A stretch of DNA of 64,000 nucleotides from Leclercia adecarboxylata (GCF_006171285.1 NZ_CP040888.1:263618-327617), one strand, 5' to 3'; counted from the stretch's first letter, positions 1 to 9,374 are shown. Program-made: numbers and translations. The notes: generated from the letters alone by a model not told the origin.

Positions 1-990
1 GTGATATCGTCCCTGTGGCCCAATAGAAATACTGAAATTTTTAGCGTGGCCATCTGTTGCGGCCATCATCCAGAAAATTATCTGCGCCATAAAAAACTGC
101 GCTTTGTCATGCTCAGCGCGGTCTGAATTACTCAGAACTTCCATAATTTCCGATATACCTGGCCCGCCGTCCGCCTGATATTTTCGTAATGGCGAAACGC
201 CCAGGGCCTGACACATATCTTCCTGGGGTAAACGAATGATCCATTGTCCGTCTCCTGACCATTTTCGGTCAAAACGTTCTACCACCAGCGCTTTCTGATC
301 TTCAAAGTGAGCAATCTGCGTTCTTGCCACGGGGAGCCCGTACTGTTCGAGAAGTACCGAGCAGAGCCATTCATTTTCAACCGACGAGCTCATGTCGGCT
401 TTCATGTTCCCCACAAGTCCGAGCGGTAGCTTGAATATATGCGTCGTTGGTGTATTACCCTCCGGCATACACCACCGATCTTCATGCCACAGTAGGGCTG
501 TTTTCTCCTGAGCACCGGCAATCGATAAACGTAAGTCGTCGTTATCTTCTGGCCTGCCCGGTAGCAATGTCTCCGTGGTATTACGCAAAGTTGCCGCAAT
601 TTCTGATTCAGTAAGAGGGTGATACTTCACGGAATATAAATCTGTGGGTTCGTCTCCGTCATGAAGCAGCTGTATCGCGCCCACGCAGTCTTTTCCCAGC
701 TCCGTCAGCAGATCAAAAGGCTCCAGGCTATCGGCCTTGTAACGCATTGCCAGACGTCTGCGTATGCCTTCGCTGTCCGGGAGTAAATTATCAAAATAGT
801 CACGTACCACATTTCCACGCCAGACCTGGTTCCCGGGAGTAAAAGGAATGGACAATGACAGCGGCCTTCCCTGTTCGTCAGCACTCCATTCAGGAAGGTA
901 TTGTAAGCTGTCAACCCCTTTACTTTTTTCCCAGTATCCGACTTTGATTCCGTTCATCCAGATTGCCAGACGCTGCTGTTTACGGCTCAT
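1..990 (-). CDS. hipA: HipA-family serine/threonine kinase toxin (3' end outside window)
   Basis: HipA is the toxin of a type II toxin-antitoxin pair; characterised members phosphorylate glutamyl-tRNA synthetase and cause growth arrest. The 330 codons visible include the family motifs in order: N-terminal HipA barrel, SIAGAQEK near residue 155, VERFDR, QEDMCQALG and the catalytic-loop TDGHAKNFSI at the end of the visible part. The C-terminal lobe lies beyond position 1. The start is the ATG at 990, four bases after the hipB stop, so the two genes are translationally coupled. Expression should depend on the hipB promoter. Family is certain; toxicity of this allele is inferred. Confidence 0.9.
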   Translation of the reverse strand, partial: MSRKQQRLAIWMNGIKVGYWEKSKGVDSLQYLPEWSADEQGRPLSLSIPFTPGNQVWRGNVVRDYFDNLLPDSEGIRRRLAMRYKADSLEPFDLLTELGKDCVGAIQLLHDGDEPTDLYSVKYHPLTESEIAATLRNTTETLLPGRPEDNDDLRLSIAGAQEKTALLWHEDRWCMPEGNTPTTHIFKLPLGLVGNMKADMSSSVENEWLCSVLLEQYGLPVARTQIAHFEDQKALVVERFDRKWSGDGQWIIRLPQEDMCQALGVSPLRKYQADGGPGISEIMEVLSNSDRAEHDKAQFFMAQIIFWMMAATDGHAKNFSISIGPQGRYH

Positions 991-994
991 ATCG

Positions 995-1291
995 TTACCA
1001 TTTCTCCTGTCGTGCAGGTGAGTTTGATTTAAGCGTTTCTTCCGTCTGCTTACTATCTGAAGAGGTGGCCGTCGAGGAGAAGCTGATTTTTACACCTAGG
1101 ACGGAAAACACCTTGAATAGCCGTTCAATGCTCGCACTGGCAGGGTTGGCTTCCAGACGTGAGTATGTCTGTTGTGTGACGCCTAACCTTTCGGACAGGT
1201 CTTTTTGCGTCAGGCCATTCGCCTTGCGAAAACCAATGAGCAAGGGACGCAGCTGGTTGAGCGTGTTTAACGGGTATTCATTATTGATCAT
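995..1291 (-). CDS. hipB: HipB-like XRE-family antitoxin/repressor
   Basis: A 98-aa protein with a helix-turn-helix of the XRE type (GLTQKDLSERLGVTQQTYSRLE) in its middle. It should neutralise HipA and repress the operon. I chose the ATG at 1291 because GAGG lies about 8 bases upstream; an upstream in-frame ATG at 1369 would run through the operator array and is unlikely. The C-terminal tail is rich in Ser/Thr and probably flexible, as in other HipB proteins. Order antitoxin-toxin is the usual one. Confidence 0.85.
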   Translation of the reverse strand: MINNEYPLNTLNQLRPLLIGFRKANGLTQKDLSERLGVTQQTYSRLEANPASASIERLFKVFSVLGVKISFSSTATSSDSKQTEETLKSNSPARQEKW

Positions 1292-1345
1292 AAGCTGGCC
1301 TCGGTAGTTTCCTCTGATACACCTTGCAGGCTGTTTTCTAAACAT

Positions 1346-1445
1346 ACACCCTAAAAGCTGTAATATCAAATTAACAGCCTAAAAGCTGTAATATCAAATT
1401 AACAGCCTAAAAGCTGTTAAATATAGAATACAACTTTTAGGCTGT
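1346..1445. promoter_or_regulatory. Four-site operator array upstream of hipBA
   Basis: Four 16-bp sites of the form ACAGC-CTAAAA-GCTGT (arms are inverted repeats) start at 1346, 1374, 1402 and 1430, spaced exactly 28 bp apart. The two inner sites are perfect; the first has ACACC in its left arm and the last has ACAAC with a TTTTAG centre. Position and symmetry make them the likely HipB operators. E. coli hipBA also has four operators, but with a different core sequence. HipB binding is inferred. Confidence 0.75.
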
Positions 1446-1718
1446 TACTAAGTGGCAGCATAGATCTTTATGACGTTTGATATGAGAGAACTATCGATAA
1501 TAAGCCGTTACGCTCGAACAGCATCCGGTAAGAGAGCTGACAGGTCAGGTTCATCGGTAAACGAGAAGCGGAGTATCTTATGGCCCCTGTTGTTAGCTGT
1601 ATAAGTAACTATGACCTACTCTCTGCCTCGGGGAGGAGGCAGAGAGAGAATTAAAAGCAAATGCAGACATTTTTAGCAGCTGGTGGGCTATGGGGTTCCA
1701 GAGGTGCTTCGGTGAATG

Positions 1719-3107
1719 TTACTTGACTGGCAAGTTTCCTGCTCTGATGGTCAATGCCTCGATGCTGTCTATATTGTTCTGAAGCCGTTCCAGTTCCGCC
1801 TTTTCAATACCGGCCCAAAGCTTTAAGTGTCGCTGATAAAGGGACCACTTGAGTGAGTGAAAACCATTCCAGGCTAACCCCATCCAGGAGGCGTAATTCG
1901 CATTGAGAATATTGCCGGTAATATACATTTTACCTGCGTTAACAGCACTGGAAGTTCCATAACCCAGGGCAAGCATCATCCGGAAGCGCGGATTTAGCCG
2001 CAAAGGCATGGTATCCAGTAAGGTCTCCCCAAAAGCTCCTTTTCCCAGCGATACCTGTTTCGCCACATAGAAAACCCGCATCAAAACTTCCATTATGGTC
2101 ATCGGAATACTTGTCACGATAAACTGACGAAAGTCATACCCGTTGACATACATGTACTCTATTTGTTTGCCGAAGTTAGAACTCCCCACAGGGATCCCCT
2201 CAAGCATACGAAGTAACCCCATAAAAGGAGCCGGTAAACCCATGCCACGGTTTCCTTTTGCTGAGGGGGCATTAACATCCGATGCCAGGTGTCCAAACAT
2301 TCTGGCGATGAGCCTGAAAATATTGGTTTCGTCGGTAACGCCTTTACTGGAAGGATAAACCACGATCTGTCCATTCTGAACCACCGTACAGGTCCCGTTC
2401 AGCATATCCTTTATGCCGAAAATAATGCCCAGTATGGGGTCGTGTGATAAAGCTCTTAAGCGGTGATTTGTGGGAGACAAAACGCCACCGGCTGCACCCA
2501 CTAAATCGCTGCTGATCGAACTGTCTGGTGCCCCTATAGGGAACAAATCTGAGAGTTTTGTACTCAGGTCCTCCGGCAAAATGGCATTGAAGGCTTTCTG
2601 CACCTGTTTATTGAAAATACCATCCACTTCTGTCGTAAAGCTCACCGTAGGTTTTGGCGGGGCTCTGACGCAAAGTAAATCCAGCATGGATGCTATGAGC
2701 CCGCATCCGCAGGCAATAGCATAATCCCAGGCGTCGAGTGCGTAGCGATCATTAAATTCTTTAATATGATTCTGGATCCGGGCATCTACGACAGCCAGGT
2801 CATCCGTGGAGAGTATTGTGGCCAGTCCAATATCACCGCATACACGCTGGTTAGCCTCGCTATATATGGTCTTGAGACCAGTAGAATGCATGGCAGTATC
2901 TGAGGGGGTCATTTCTCGCAGATGATGTTCTTTAAGCGCCAGATGCTCCGCTTCATCAAGTTCAGTGCCGCTGATTAGCCCGGTCAACTGTGCCTTAAGG
3001 CTCTCTATATCACTGTTAATTGTCTCGTGAGCGTTCGTGATATCCTGACCACGGAGCTGAATATAACGGATGGCCCTGAGCTCATCATCATAAGGAGACT
3101 GACTCAT
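1719..3107 (-). CDS. Hypothetical protein, 462 aa, downstream partner of a glycine-zipper membrane protein
   Basis: I do not recognise this protein. The N-terminal ~130 residues are charged and helical; a Cys/Gly-rich hydrophobic stretch (YAIACGCGLIASMLDLLCV) follows, then a glycine/alanine patch and a C-terminal half with several moderately hydrophobic segments. It may be membrane associated. The ATG at 3107 has GAGGT upstream that lies inside the end of the preceding gene, only 4 bp away, so both are translated from one message. Together with the 165-aa protein and the protease upstream it may form a module. Confidence 0.6.
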   Translation of the reverse strand: MSQSPYDDELRAIRYIQLRGQDITNAHETINSDIESLKAQLTGLISGTELDEAEHLALKEHHLREMTPSDTAMHSTGLKTIYSEANQRVCGDIGLATILSTDDLAVVDARIQNHIKEFNDRYALDAWDYAIACGCGLIASMLDLLCVRAPPKPTVSFTTEVDGIFNKQVQKAFNAILPEDLSTKLSDLFPIGAPDSSISSDLVGAAGGVLSPTNHRLRALSHDPILGIIFGIKDMLNGTCTVVQNGQIVVYPSSKGVTDETNIFRLIARMFGHLASDVNAPSAKGNRGMGLPAPFMGLLRMLEGIPVGSSNFGKQIEYMYVNGYDFRQFIVTSIPMTIMEVLMRVFYVAKQVSLGKGAFGETLLDTMPLRLNPRFRMMLALGYGTSSAVNAGKMYITGNILNANYASWMGLAWNGFHSLKWSLYQRHLKLWAGIEKAELERLQNNIDSIEALTIRAGNLPVK

Positions 3108-3111
3108 GTGT

Positions 3112-3609
3112 TTACCTCACCGCGACCAGGCTACCTTTTGGAGCTTTCTTAGTAAGCATGTCGATTGTTGCCTTGATCCCAGCAATTTCTGCCTTAAAAA
3201 ACTCCGCATTCGACATTAACCTTTCCTGTACTTCATAGAGCTTTTGAATGGCCTGACTGAGGGCGGCTGTCAGTTTCGTATTTTTTTTGTGTTTCACTAT
3301 CGCGTACCCGCCAATCCCTAACACAGCTACAGGTGCGGCCAATACCGCAATGCCTGCAACCATACCACCACCGACGATAGACCCTGCTGTAGCGAGCCCG
3401 GAGGTTATGCCTGCTGCTGACACTCCCGTTGTACCAAGCGTATAGAGAGCACCGAAGGAAGCCGCAGCGCCTACGCCTGACCCCGCCAATGCTGCTGCGC
3501 CCTCAGTAATACCCGGGAACTTATTTTCAAGCGCCTGAAGAGCACTTGTAACTTCATCCATTGCCTTCTTGCGAATTTTTTCGAGCTCTTCAGTTTCGGT
3601 AGCGTCCAT
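3112..3609 (-). CDS. Small glycine-zipper membrane protein
   Basis: A 165-aa protein with a charged N-terminal helix, then about 75 residues very rich in Gly, Ala and Val (two likely transmembrane helices with GxxxG-type spacing), then KHKKN and a C-terminal helix of coiled-coil character. Such hairpins occur in pore-forming or membrane-tethering small proteins. I chose the ATG at 3609 because GAGG lies 6-7 bases before it; an ATG at 3627 is the alternative. It is in an operon with the 462-aa gene. Function unknown; membrane insertion is inferred from composition. Confidence 0.6.
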   Translation of the reverse strand: MDATETEELEKIRKKAMDEVTSALQALENKFPGITEGAAALAGSGVGAAASFGALYTLGTTGVSAAGITSGLATAGSIVGGGMVAGIAVLAAPVAVLGIGGYAIVKHKKNTKLTAALSQAIQKLYEVQERLMSNAEFFKAEIAGIKATIDMLTKKAPKGSLVAVR

Positions 3610-3810
3610 TACAGGCCTCGTATTCATAACTTGCTGTGTGGTAGGTGAAAAAAAGCACCATAAAAGTGATGAAGAAATCATGACTTACTATTGGTGCACT
3701 TTCCAGTTCACGGTGGTCAGATTCAAAGCGTTTTGCTGATAGTAAATGCTGACACCGCATTGCCCGGCCCCGAAAATTATCCAGCCGGGCACCGTCGAAA
3801 ACTGGTAGTG

Positions 3811-4458
3811 CTAAAAATCGGTCGATGACTGAACTGACAGGGTTGGAGGTGGACCTGGATGAATTTCACCAATGAGACTACCTATAACATAATACTCACC
3901 TTCATCAGATATGATATAGGGCCCCCCTGAGCATCCTTGCTTGTTGTAATGCGAAATTTCAAAACGAGATGTGCAATGCTGGTTAGAGTGTTTAGCGCAG
4001 TAGCAGGAAGTGACACTTTGAATTTTCCCAAGGACCGTTGAAAGTGCAGTCTGGCCCAATGGATATCCGACCCCAAATGTTTGCATGTTGCCGACGGGGG
4101 GACGGCGTTTAAAATAATGTGATACAGGCTGTTTCATTCCAGATGGCAAAATCATTTTCGCACTATCTACAAACGGCATATTGCCTTGAAAGTTGCTTTG
4201 GTCATTACAGTCCTTAAGAATGAATTCAACAGGTACTGGGATGGTGTTTACTGGTCCGAGATGATTGTGGAATATTACGTAAAGCTTTTGGTTGTTGCTG
4301 CTGGGGTATTTCTTGCCAAGAACATCCGTCACAACATGGGCTGCGGTGAGAAGGTGTGCACTCGTACCGTCATCGAAGCCAAATGCCGTTGCTTCGCGAA
4401 ATGAACTAGGGTTTGAATTATCACTCACATAGATTTTGCAAACGTAGTTTTCAAGCAT
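3811..4458 (-). CDS. Trypsin-like serine protease
   Basis: A 215-aa trypsin-fold protease. The triad is readable: His41 in LLTAAHVV, Asp98 in PFVDSAK and Ser177 in GCSGGP. There is no signal peptide, so it should act in the cytoplasm, unlike DegP-type proteases, and there is no PDZ domain. The ATG at 4458 has GGAG upstream. It lies in the same direction as the membrane-protein pair, about 200 bp upstream. Bacterial proteases of this kind are often activators in abortive-infection modules; that role here is inference from context. Confidence 0.75.
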   Translation of the reverse strand: MLENYVCKIYVSDNSNPSSFREATAFGFDDGTSAHLLTAAHVVTDVLGKKYPSSNNQKLYVIFHNHLGPVNTIPVPVEFILKDCNDQSNFQGNMPFVDSAKMILPSGMKQPVSHYFKRRPPVGNMQTFGVGYPLGQTALSTVLGKIQSVTSCYCAKHSNQHCTSRFEISHYNKQGCSGGPYIISDEGEYYVIGSLIGEIHPGPPPTLSVQSSTDF

Positions 4459-4912
4459 TTTAACTTCTCCTTCAGAAGGCAGGTAACCACCAGGTCATAC
4501 GACCGAAGTTATGTCTGCTGAACAAGTCAGGGCAAATAAATGCGCTGGGTGATTTCCCGCCAATTCGATTAGTCTGACCCTCTATGGTACTGCCGCTCCC
4601 CCGGACGGGTATGCACAACAGCGTAGGTCAATGACGCCCTCTATTTAGAGAGCAACAGACAAAATTATCGGCAATGTACATGAAATCATTAATCCATTTA
4701 TCGGTGTACCTGGCTCAACGTATGATCTTGAACCAACCGGCGAGGGCAACGGAGTGCAAACAGAGTAGTAACCGTAAATCAGGCAGTCAGACATTCGTCA
4801 GGTCCATCGACAACAAATTATCTTCCTTCCCTGTCTGTCACTAAAATCCTCAGCTATCTATTTACTCAGCAAAGTTCTATATATTCAATTAGTTAAATCT
4901 TTGAAGAGCTGT
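4459..4912. other. Intergenic, no gene recognised
   Basis: No convincing coding frame on either strand. It separates the protease gene from the Tn7-like end and presumably holds the protease promoter, but I see no clear motif. Confidence 0.5.
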
Positions 4913-5051
4913 AAGTATACAACTTTAATGTCACGACACGAAAATAGCGATACAACTTTAATGTTAGCGATACAACTTTATTGTCTCATCGCTCCTCCTT
5001 GCAATCAGATGCATACGATCATAAGTGACACAACTTAAATATGACGCGACA
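4913..5051 (-). repeat. Tn7-like transposon end with TnsB-type binding repeats
   Basis: On the minus strand three 20-bp repeats of the type GACAWTAAAGTTGTATCGCT lie at 4966-4985, 4946-4965 and 4913-4932, with a more divergent copy at 5024-5045 next to a terminal TGT whose outer base is 5051. Tn7 ends have the same plan: terminal TGT and tandem TnsB sites starting GACAATAAAG. The orientation puts the element interior to the left, so the protease/membrane-protein genes would be inside it. The matching other end is not seen in the window. Iterons are an alternative explanation. Confidence 0.5.
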
Positions 5052-5094
5052 ACCATCTGAGCAACCTCCGTCATTTCATATAGTTATCTTATTT

Positions 5095-5343
5095 GCATGT
5101 CCTCATCCCATAAGGGGTGGGGCCTACCCCCGGCATCGAGCAAACCTGACCACCCTGCCCTCATTAAGACCCCACATGCGGCAATGGTGCCCTGTCCACG
5201 CCGCCCGCGATTTTTGAGGAAATGGGGAGGAAATAAAAAGAAAACAATAAGTTATCGGCTTAGGTACCGGCGCAGATCGGGAATCAGGCGAAGCCTGACA
5301 GCACGTTGAGGCCTGGCAGGGGGCTTGAGGGATGAGGACATGC
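5095..5343. repeat. 249-bp segment bounded by 15-bp perfect inverted repeats
   Basis: GCATGTCCTCATCCC at 5095-5109 recurs inverted at 5329-5343. The interior has no good gene. It may be a small non-autonomous mobile element or a structured regulatory DNA; no target duplication was recognised. Confidence 0.4.
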
Positions 5344-5413
5344 AATTGTGATAACCTTCCCGCCACGGGGTCGGTTAAATTCGTATCCTGCCGGTGCAAT
5401 TCCAACGGCCGCG

Positions 5414-5806
5414 TTACCAGTTCGCCGGGTAGCATGGCCAGCAAAGCCAGGCATCGAGCACCCGGGTTTCACTGACGGCCGCTGCATAGACGCCGGTATC
5501 CGGGAAGAAATAAACCGGGGTGGCGTTGTTCAGCTGGTCGCCTTCATCGGCCAGAGCGCCGATCACCTCATGAGGCTTAAGCAGCATATCCGTTAAATAT
5601 TCATCCGGGTGGATGGCATTCAGCGATATGGCCATCTCCAGAAATTCATCCAGGGTATGGCGGGTACGATACCCCCGGAAAACCTCGTATGAAGGCGTGA
5701 CGCATTCACCATCCAGGGAACAGGCATCGTAACCGGCCAGCTGCTCTTCGGTGAGTCCGGAGGCATGCTTTGCCACAAGATTCGTAAATTGCTCTTTATC
5801 GTCCAT
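5414..5806 (-). CDS. Hypothetical acidic protein, 130 aa
   Basis: Not recognised. It is an acidic soluble protein with DEFLEMAIS and a C-terminal Trp/Cys-containing tail. The ATG at 5806 (MDDKEQFTNL) has AAGGA about 7 bases upstream, so I prefer it to the upstream in-frame ATG at 5845. It has plasmid accessory character and no membrane segment. Confidence 0.5.
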   Translation of the reverse strand: MDDKEQFTNLVAKHASGLTEEQLAGYDACSLDGECVTPSYEVFRGYRTRHTLDEFLEMAISLNAIHPDEYLTDMLLKPHEVIGALADEGDQLNNATPVYFFPDTGVYAAAVSETRVLDAWLCWPCYPANW

Positions 5807-6210
5807 CACAATCCTTACGCTGTAGGGGCCTGTTTGTGTTATCACTGCTTCCGGTTTTTACTTCGCACAACCCGGCAGGTATCCGGTCGCCCGGGCGTCC
5901 TTTGCGGTCTTGTTCGCCCTTCGCCTGAATTACGTCAAATCCCTTTCACTACCCGGCCGCAGGGTGACACCTCCCCTTTTCTCCGGAAGCGAAAGAGGAA
6001 GAACAGTTTAACAGCCCGGATCCTCAATAATTTTCGCGTAACGGACTAAATAACCGGTTTATGCAGCTTCTGATAACCACAGACCGCGATAGAATAAAAC
6101 GTCTGGTGAGGAACCGGAGTGTTATGTAAGCGGGGGGTTTAACTGGGTATCTGTGTAGTCCTATTTAGCCAGATATCCCGAATAAAAACCTCAACGATTA
6201 GGTAAACGAA
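5807..6210. other. Intergenic, no gene recognised
   Basis: No supported gene. It would contain the promoter of the gene at 5806 and upstream sequence of the small ORF at 6211. Confidence 0.4.
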
Positions 6211-6345
6211 ATGGATGGATTCTGGTCGATGTTCTGTTTGTTTGTCGTGGTAGTTTCACTGCATAAAGCCCTTTCTGTAGCAGCAGCACGAGCAGACGCA
6301 GCAAAATTAAATATGCTTCTCAGAATGAGAAAGTTTAAAAAGTAG
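6211..6345 (+). CDS. Possible small membrane protein, 44 aa
   Basis: ATG to TAG gives a hydrophobic N-terminal half (FWSMFCLFVVVVSLHKAL) and a basic C-terminal tail ending MRKFKK, the pattern of single-pass small proteins. The ribosome site is weak (AGGTAAACGA). No family recognised; coding status uncertain. Confidence 0.35.
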   Translation: MDGFWSMFCLFVVVVSLHKALSVAAARADAAKLNMLLRMRKFKK

Positions 6346-6726
6346 CTTTCAAGACATCTGAGAATTCTTTTAAATCCTCAGAGGAAGTTATATGTTTAGG
6401 CTATTTGCAAACTAAGGTTGGAATTCCATCATTCTAGCCTTAGATCTTTGATCAAGTGAAGTTGCTCACTTGGTTGGATTTTACCGTTTCCTGACGGCTT
6501 TTCAGAAGCGAGGGCTGGTTGGAATGCCTTCCAGCTAGAAGTCTTGCAGATGCTCTCCGGGCATTAACTCATTGTCGAATCTGCACCAGTATCACTAGGT
6601 TGTTGAGCGGGCGATTAGCTTTTTCACTGAGCCGCTGTACACTCGACTGCTTCAAGAAGCACTACTTACCATTTGCCTGCCGTAAGGTCTGTTCTTAGCT
6701 GGATTTTTTTGGGAGGATACGCAGTC
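6346..6726. other. Intergenic, no gene recognised
   Basis: No supported gene on either strand. It precedes the nuclease-helicase operon and presumably carries its promoter; I could not assign -35/-10 elements with confidence. Confidence 0.4.
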
Positions 6727-7713
6727 ATGACAACTCAATCCAGCTCAATACAATACGCTTACGCGCTAGACGGCGAGGGCACCCTCACGCACATTGGCGC
6801 TGCCCTGCGCTCACATACTTACACCTGCCCAGGTTGTAAGAGCCCCCTGACCCCGGTAATGGGCGAGTTCAACGCTAAGCACTTTCGCCATTCGGAAGAA
6901 TGCTGTGCCCTTGAAACCTATCTTCACAAGTGCGGCAAAGAAGCATTCTTCTATCGCTACCAACAAGCTCTCAGCCGTGAAATGCCTATTAGCCTTGAGC
7001 TGGAGCGCCGGGTTGCCTGTAATGGTTCTCGTTTAGCCTTGGTTAGAGACGAAGCACGTCAGTGCGTAAAATCCGTGCCTGCACGCTACAACTTGACTCA
7101 ATTTTTCGATCAGGCAGAGCTGGAAAAACACGATAAGGTCACAGGGCTGCGACCAGACGTGATGTTGTATGATACGACTGGCGAAAGGCGTTGCTACGTA
7201 GAGATTTGTGTCACACACCCCTGCTCTCAAGACAAGATCGAAGCCGGTATCCCGATTCTTGAGTTTAAGGTCCAATCTGCCTCTGATATTCAGATGTTGC
7301 TTACCGGGGCCTACTCGATCAAGGAGAAGATCCTGAGAGTATTCAACTGGCTTCCCCCGTTTCAATCTGTGGACACCTGTAGCGGCGTCTGCTCAGTAGG
7401 TAACGTGGATATGTCTGTCTGGAGTTTAAGTGGTTCCGGCCGACTCAACGAACAAACGATGCCGCTCGCTGAAGTGGATTTAACAATCAATTCTGACGTG
7501 AACACATGGCCTAGATCGTTAGGGGCCGCTGAGCTGGCTGATAACTTACGAGCTTTTATCCGTCACGCCGATCCTCATTCACTATTTCCCAACTGCATTA
7601 TGTGCGAGCAAGCAGGCCGATGGGAGGATGGCTATCTGCAATGTCACAGTAAGGCAAAGATCGTTCCCTACACCGAGGCCCGTCAGTGCGCCAATTACAA
7701 GGTTAAGGCATGA
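6727..7713 (+). CDS. CoiA-like zinc-finger/PD-(D/E)xK nuclease
   Basis: A 328-aa protein. The N-terminus has the CoiA pattern: TCPGCKSP zinc-finger half, then FNAKHFRHSEECC, which precedes a predicted nuclease region. At about residues 150-180, LRPDVMLYD followed by YVEICVTH looks like the D...ExC/K core of a restriction-endonuclease-like fold. CxxC and further Cys/His near the C-terminus (NCIMCEQAG) suggest another metal site. The ATG at 6727 has GGGAGG upstream. Its last four bases (ATGA) overlap the helicase start, so nuclease and helicase form a tight two-gene unit. CoiA itself assists natural transformation; a plasmid nuclease-helicase pair more likely deals with foreign or damaged DNA (inference). 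Confidence 0.65.
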   Translation: MTTQSSSIQYAYALDGEGTLTHIGAALRSHTYTCPGCKSPLTPVMGEFNAKHFRHSEECCALETYLHKCGKEAFFYRYQQALSREMPISLELERRVACNGSRLALVRDEARQCVKSVPARYNLTQFFDQAELEKHDKVTGLRPDVMLYDTTGERRCYVEICVTHPCSQDKIEAGIPILEFKVQSASDIQMLLTGAYSIKEKILRVFNWLPPFQSVDTCSGVCSVGNVDMSVWSLSGSGRLNEQTMPLAEVDLTINSDVNTWPRSLGAAELADNLRAFIRHADPHSLFPNCIMCEQAGRWEDGYLQCHSKAKIVPYTEARQCANYKVKA

Positions 7714-9374
7714 CCAAAAGACTGACTTGGGAGCAGAAAAGTATTGTCAGCCATGACACCGGACATGCGTTGGTAAAAGCCGTACCTGGTAGCGGGAAAA
7801 CAACCACACTTGTAAAGCGCGTTGAGCGGCTGGTCAAGACGGGAACTGATCCTCGCTCCATTCTGATCCTGATGTACAACAAGTCGGCGCAGGTGAGCTT
7901 CACGGAGAACTTGAAGACGGCACTGATGTCGAGCGTGATTCCAGAAATCCGCACGTTCCACAGCTTGGCCTTAAAGATTGTTGGTTACGGAGAACGCCAA
8001 CAGATAATCAAGAAGAAAGACCTCATTACTCCAAGCGACTACCGCTATGAGCAACTGGTAAAGCAAGCCTACCGCTATGGCTTTGACCATGAGGCGAATT
8101 ATATTGACCCCAATGAAATTGAAAACTTCGAGCTGTTTATTGCTCGCTGCCGGGCGGCGGCCGTAACTCCTGTTGATGCTGCCAATGATCCAACGTTCAG
8201 CAACATCAAACGGGAGTTTATTCACGCCTATGGCCGCTATTGTGAGCTGCTGGAGGAAAACAGTCTGCGAACCTTTGATGACTGTTTGATTGAGGCTGTC
8301 GCACTGTTGCGTAATGACAGCAGCCTTGGTGCCCACTTCAAGCACATCATTGTTGATGAATATCAGGACGTTAACCTGATACAGCATGACATGACCCGCT
8401 TGCTATCTAAGTCGGATACGTCGGTTATGGCTGTTGGTGATGTTAACCAGTGTATTTATGAGTGGCGTGGTGCTCGACCAGACTTTATCGGCGGACTGTT
8501 TGAAAGGCACTACCCGAATACGAAGGTGTTTCAACTGTCATGCACGTTCAGATTTGGCCATGAGCTTTCCTTGATGGCTAACTCGGTAATTCGGCGCAAC
8601 TCTACAAAGCTGACCAAGCTTTGTGTCAGTCATCCTAGCACCCCCAAAACAGAGGTCAGATTGCACTTTGATAACTGCCTATCCAAGGTGCTATCAAACC
8701 TCTCGGTGAGCAGTGGAACACAAGCCATATTGTCCCGCACTAAGGCGAACCTTGCTGAGGCGGAAATTGCTTTACGCCTGTGTGGGCTACCTTATCGCTA
8801 CCTCAATGGTTCAAGCGCATTACACACCCGCACCGAAATCGGGATACTGGTAGTTGGCGTCTTGCTGTCTGTGTACGGCGATCTGCGGCTACTGGAAAAC
8901 CATCCCAACAAACAAGCGATTGTTTACGGCTTTCTGAAGGAGGCTGGTTTTAGATGGCAGAAAGGGCAATTCAAAGCGGCGCTCAGTGGATTGATGGCTC
9001 CGCACGCCGACCTATGGTCTGCTCTAGGTCAGTTATTCGAGGGCGCACAATACCAAAAAGATCGGCTGGGCAGGCTCGCCACTATCTGCCAGAAAGACGG
9101 AGAGGAAACGCCTGCTATCGATGTGTTACGACGCCTGAGTATGGAGGGTTTCATTGATAGTGTTGGCTCTGAGGGTGTAACTCGCACTGGATCGAACGAC
9201 CAGCAACGAGGGGTCGTGAGGATCGGGGAGCTACTTGACTCCAGTAAGATCGATTCCCGCACGTTTTTAAACCTTATCTTGAATCCAGGCGAGGCTGCTA
9301 CTGACTGCGATCCCTTCATCCTTTCCACACTGCATGGTTCCAAGGGGCTGGAGTGGGATAACGTAATACTGATC
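7710..9374 (+). pseudogene. UvrD/Rep-like superfamily 1 helicase, 5' part, split by transposon
   Basis: 555 codons of an SF1A helicase. Walker A is APGSGKT-like at residues 24-31 (AVPGSGKT); motif II is VDEYQD; motif III-like is GDVNQCIYEWRGA; LSCTFRFG is motif IV; STLHGSKGLEWDNVILIG is motif V. Motif VI is missing here because the coding sequence is interrupted at 9374 by the transposon. The frame continues into transposon DNA to a stop at 9470, so a truncated protein without motif VI would be made. The rest of the gene is at 53672-54046. The start overlaps the nuclease gene. Confidence 0.9.

Noticed and set aside
1346..1445. Regular repeats as a CRISPR array
   Set aside because: The 28-bp period repeats almost the whole unit with no unique spacers, and the unit contains a short palindrome next to hipB; operators fit better.
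4913..5045. Repeats as replication iterons
   Set aside because: No rep gene is adjacent, the spacing is irregular, and a terminal TGT plus GACAATAAAG-like sites fit a Tn7-type end better. Not fully excluded.
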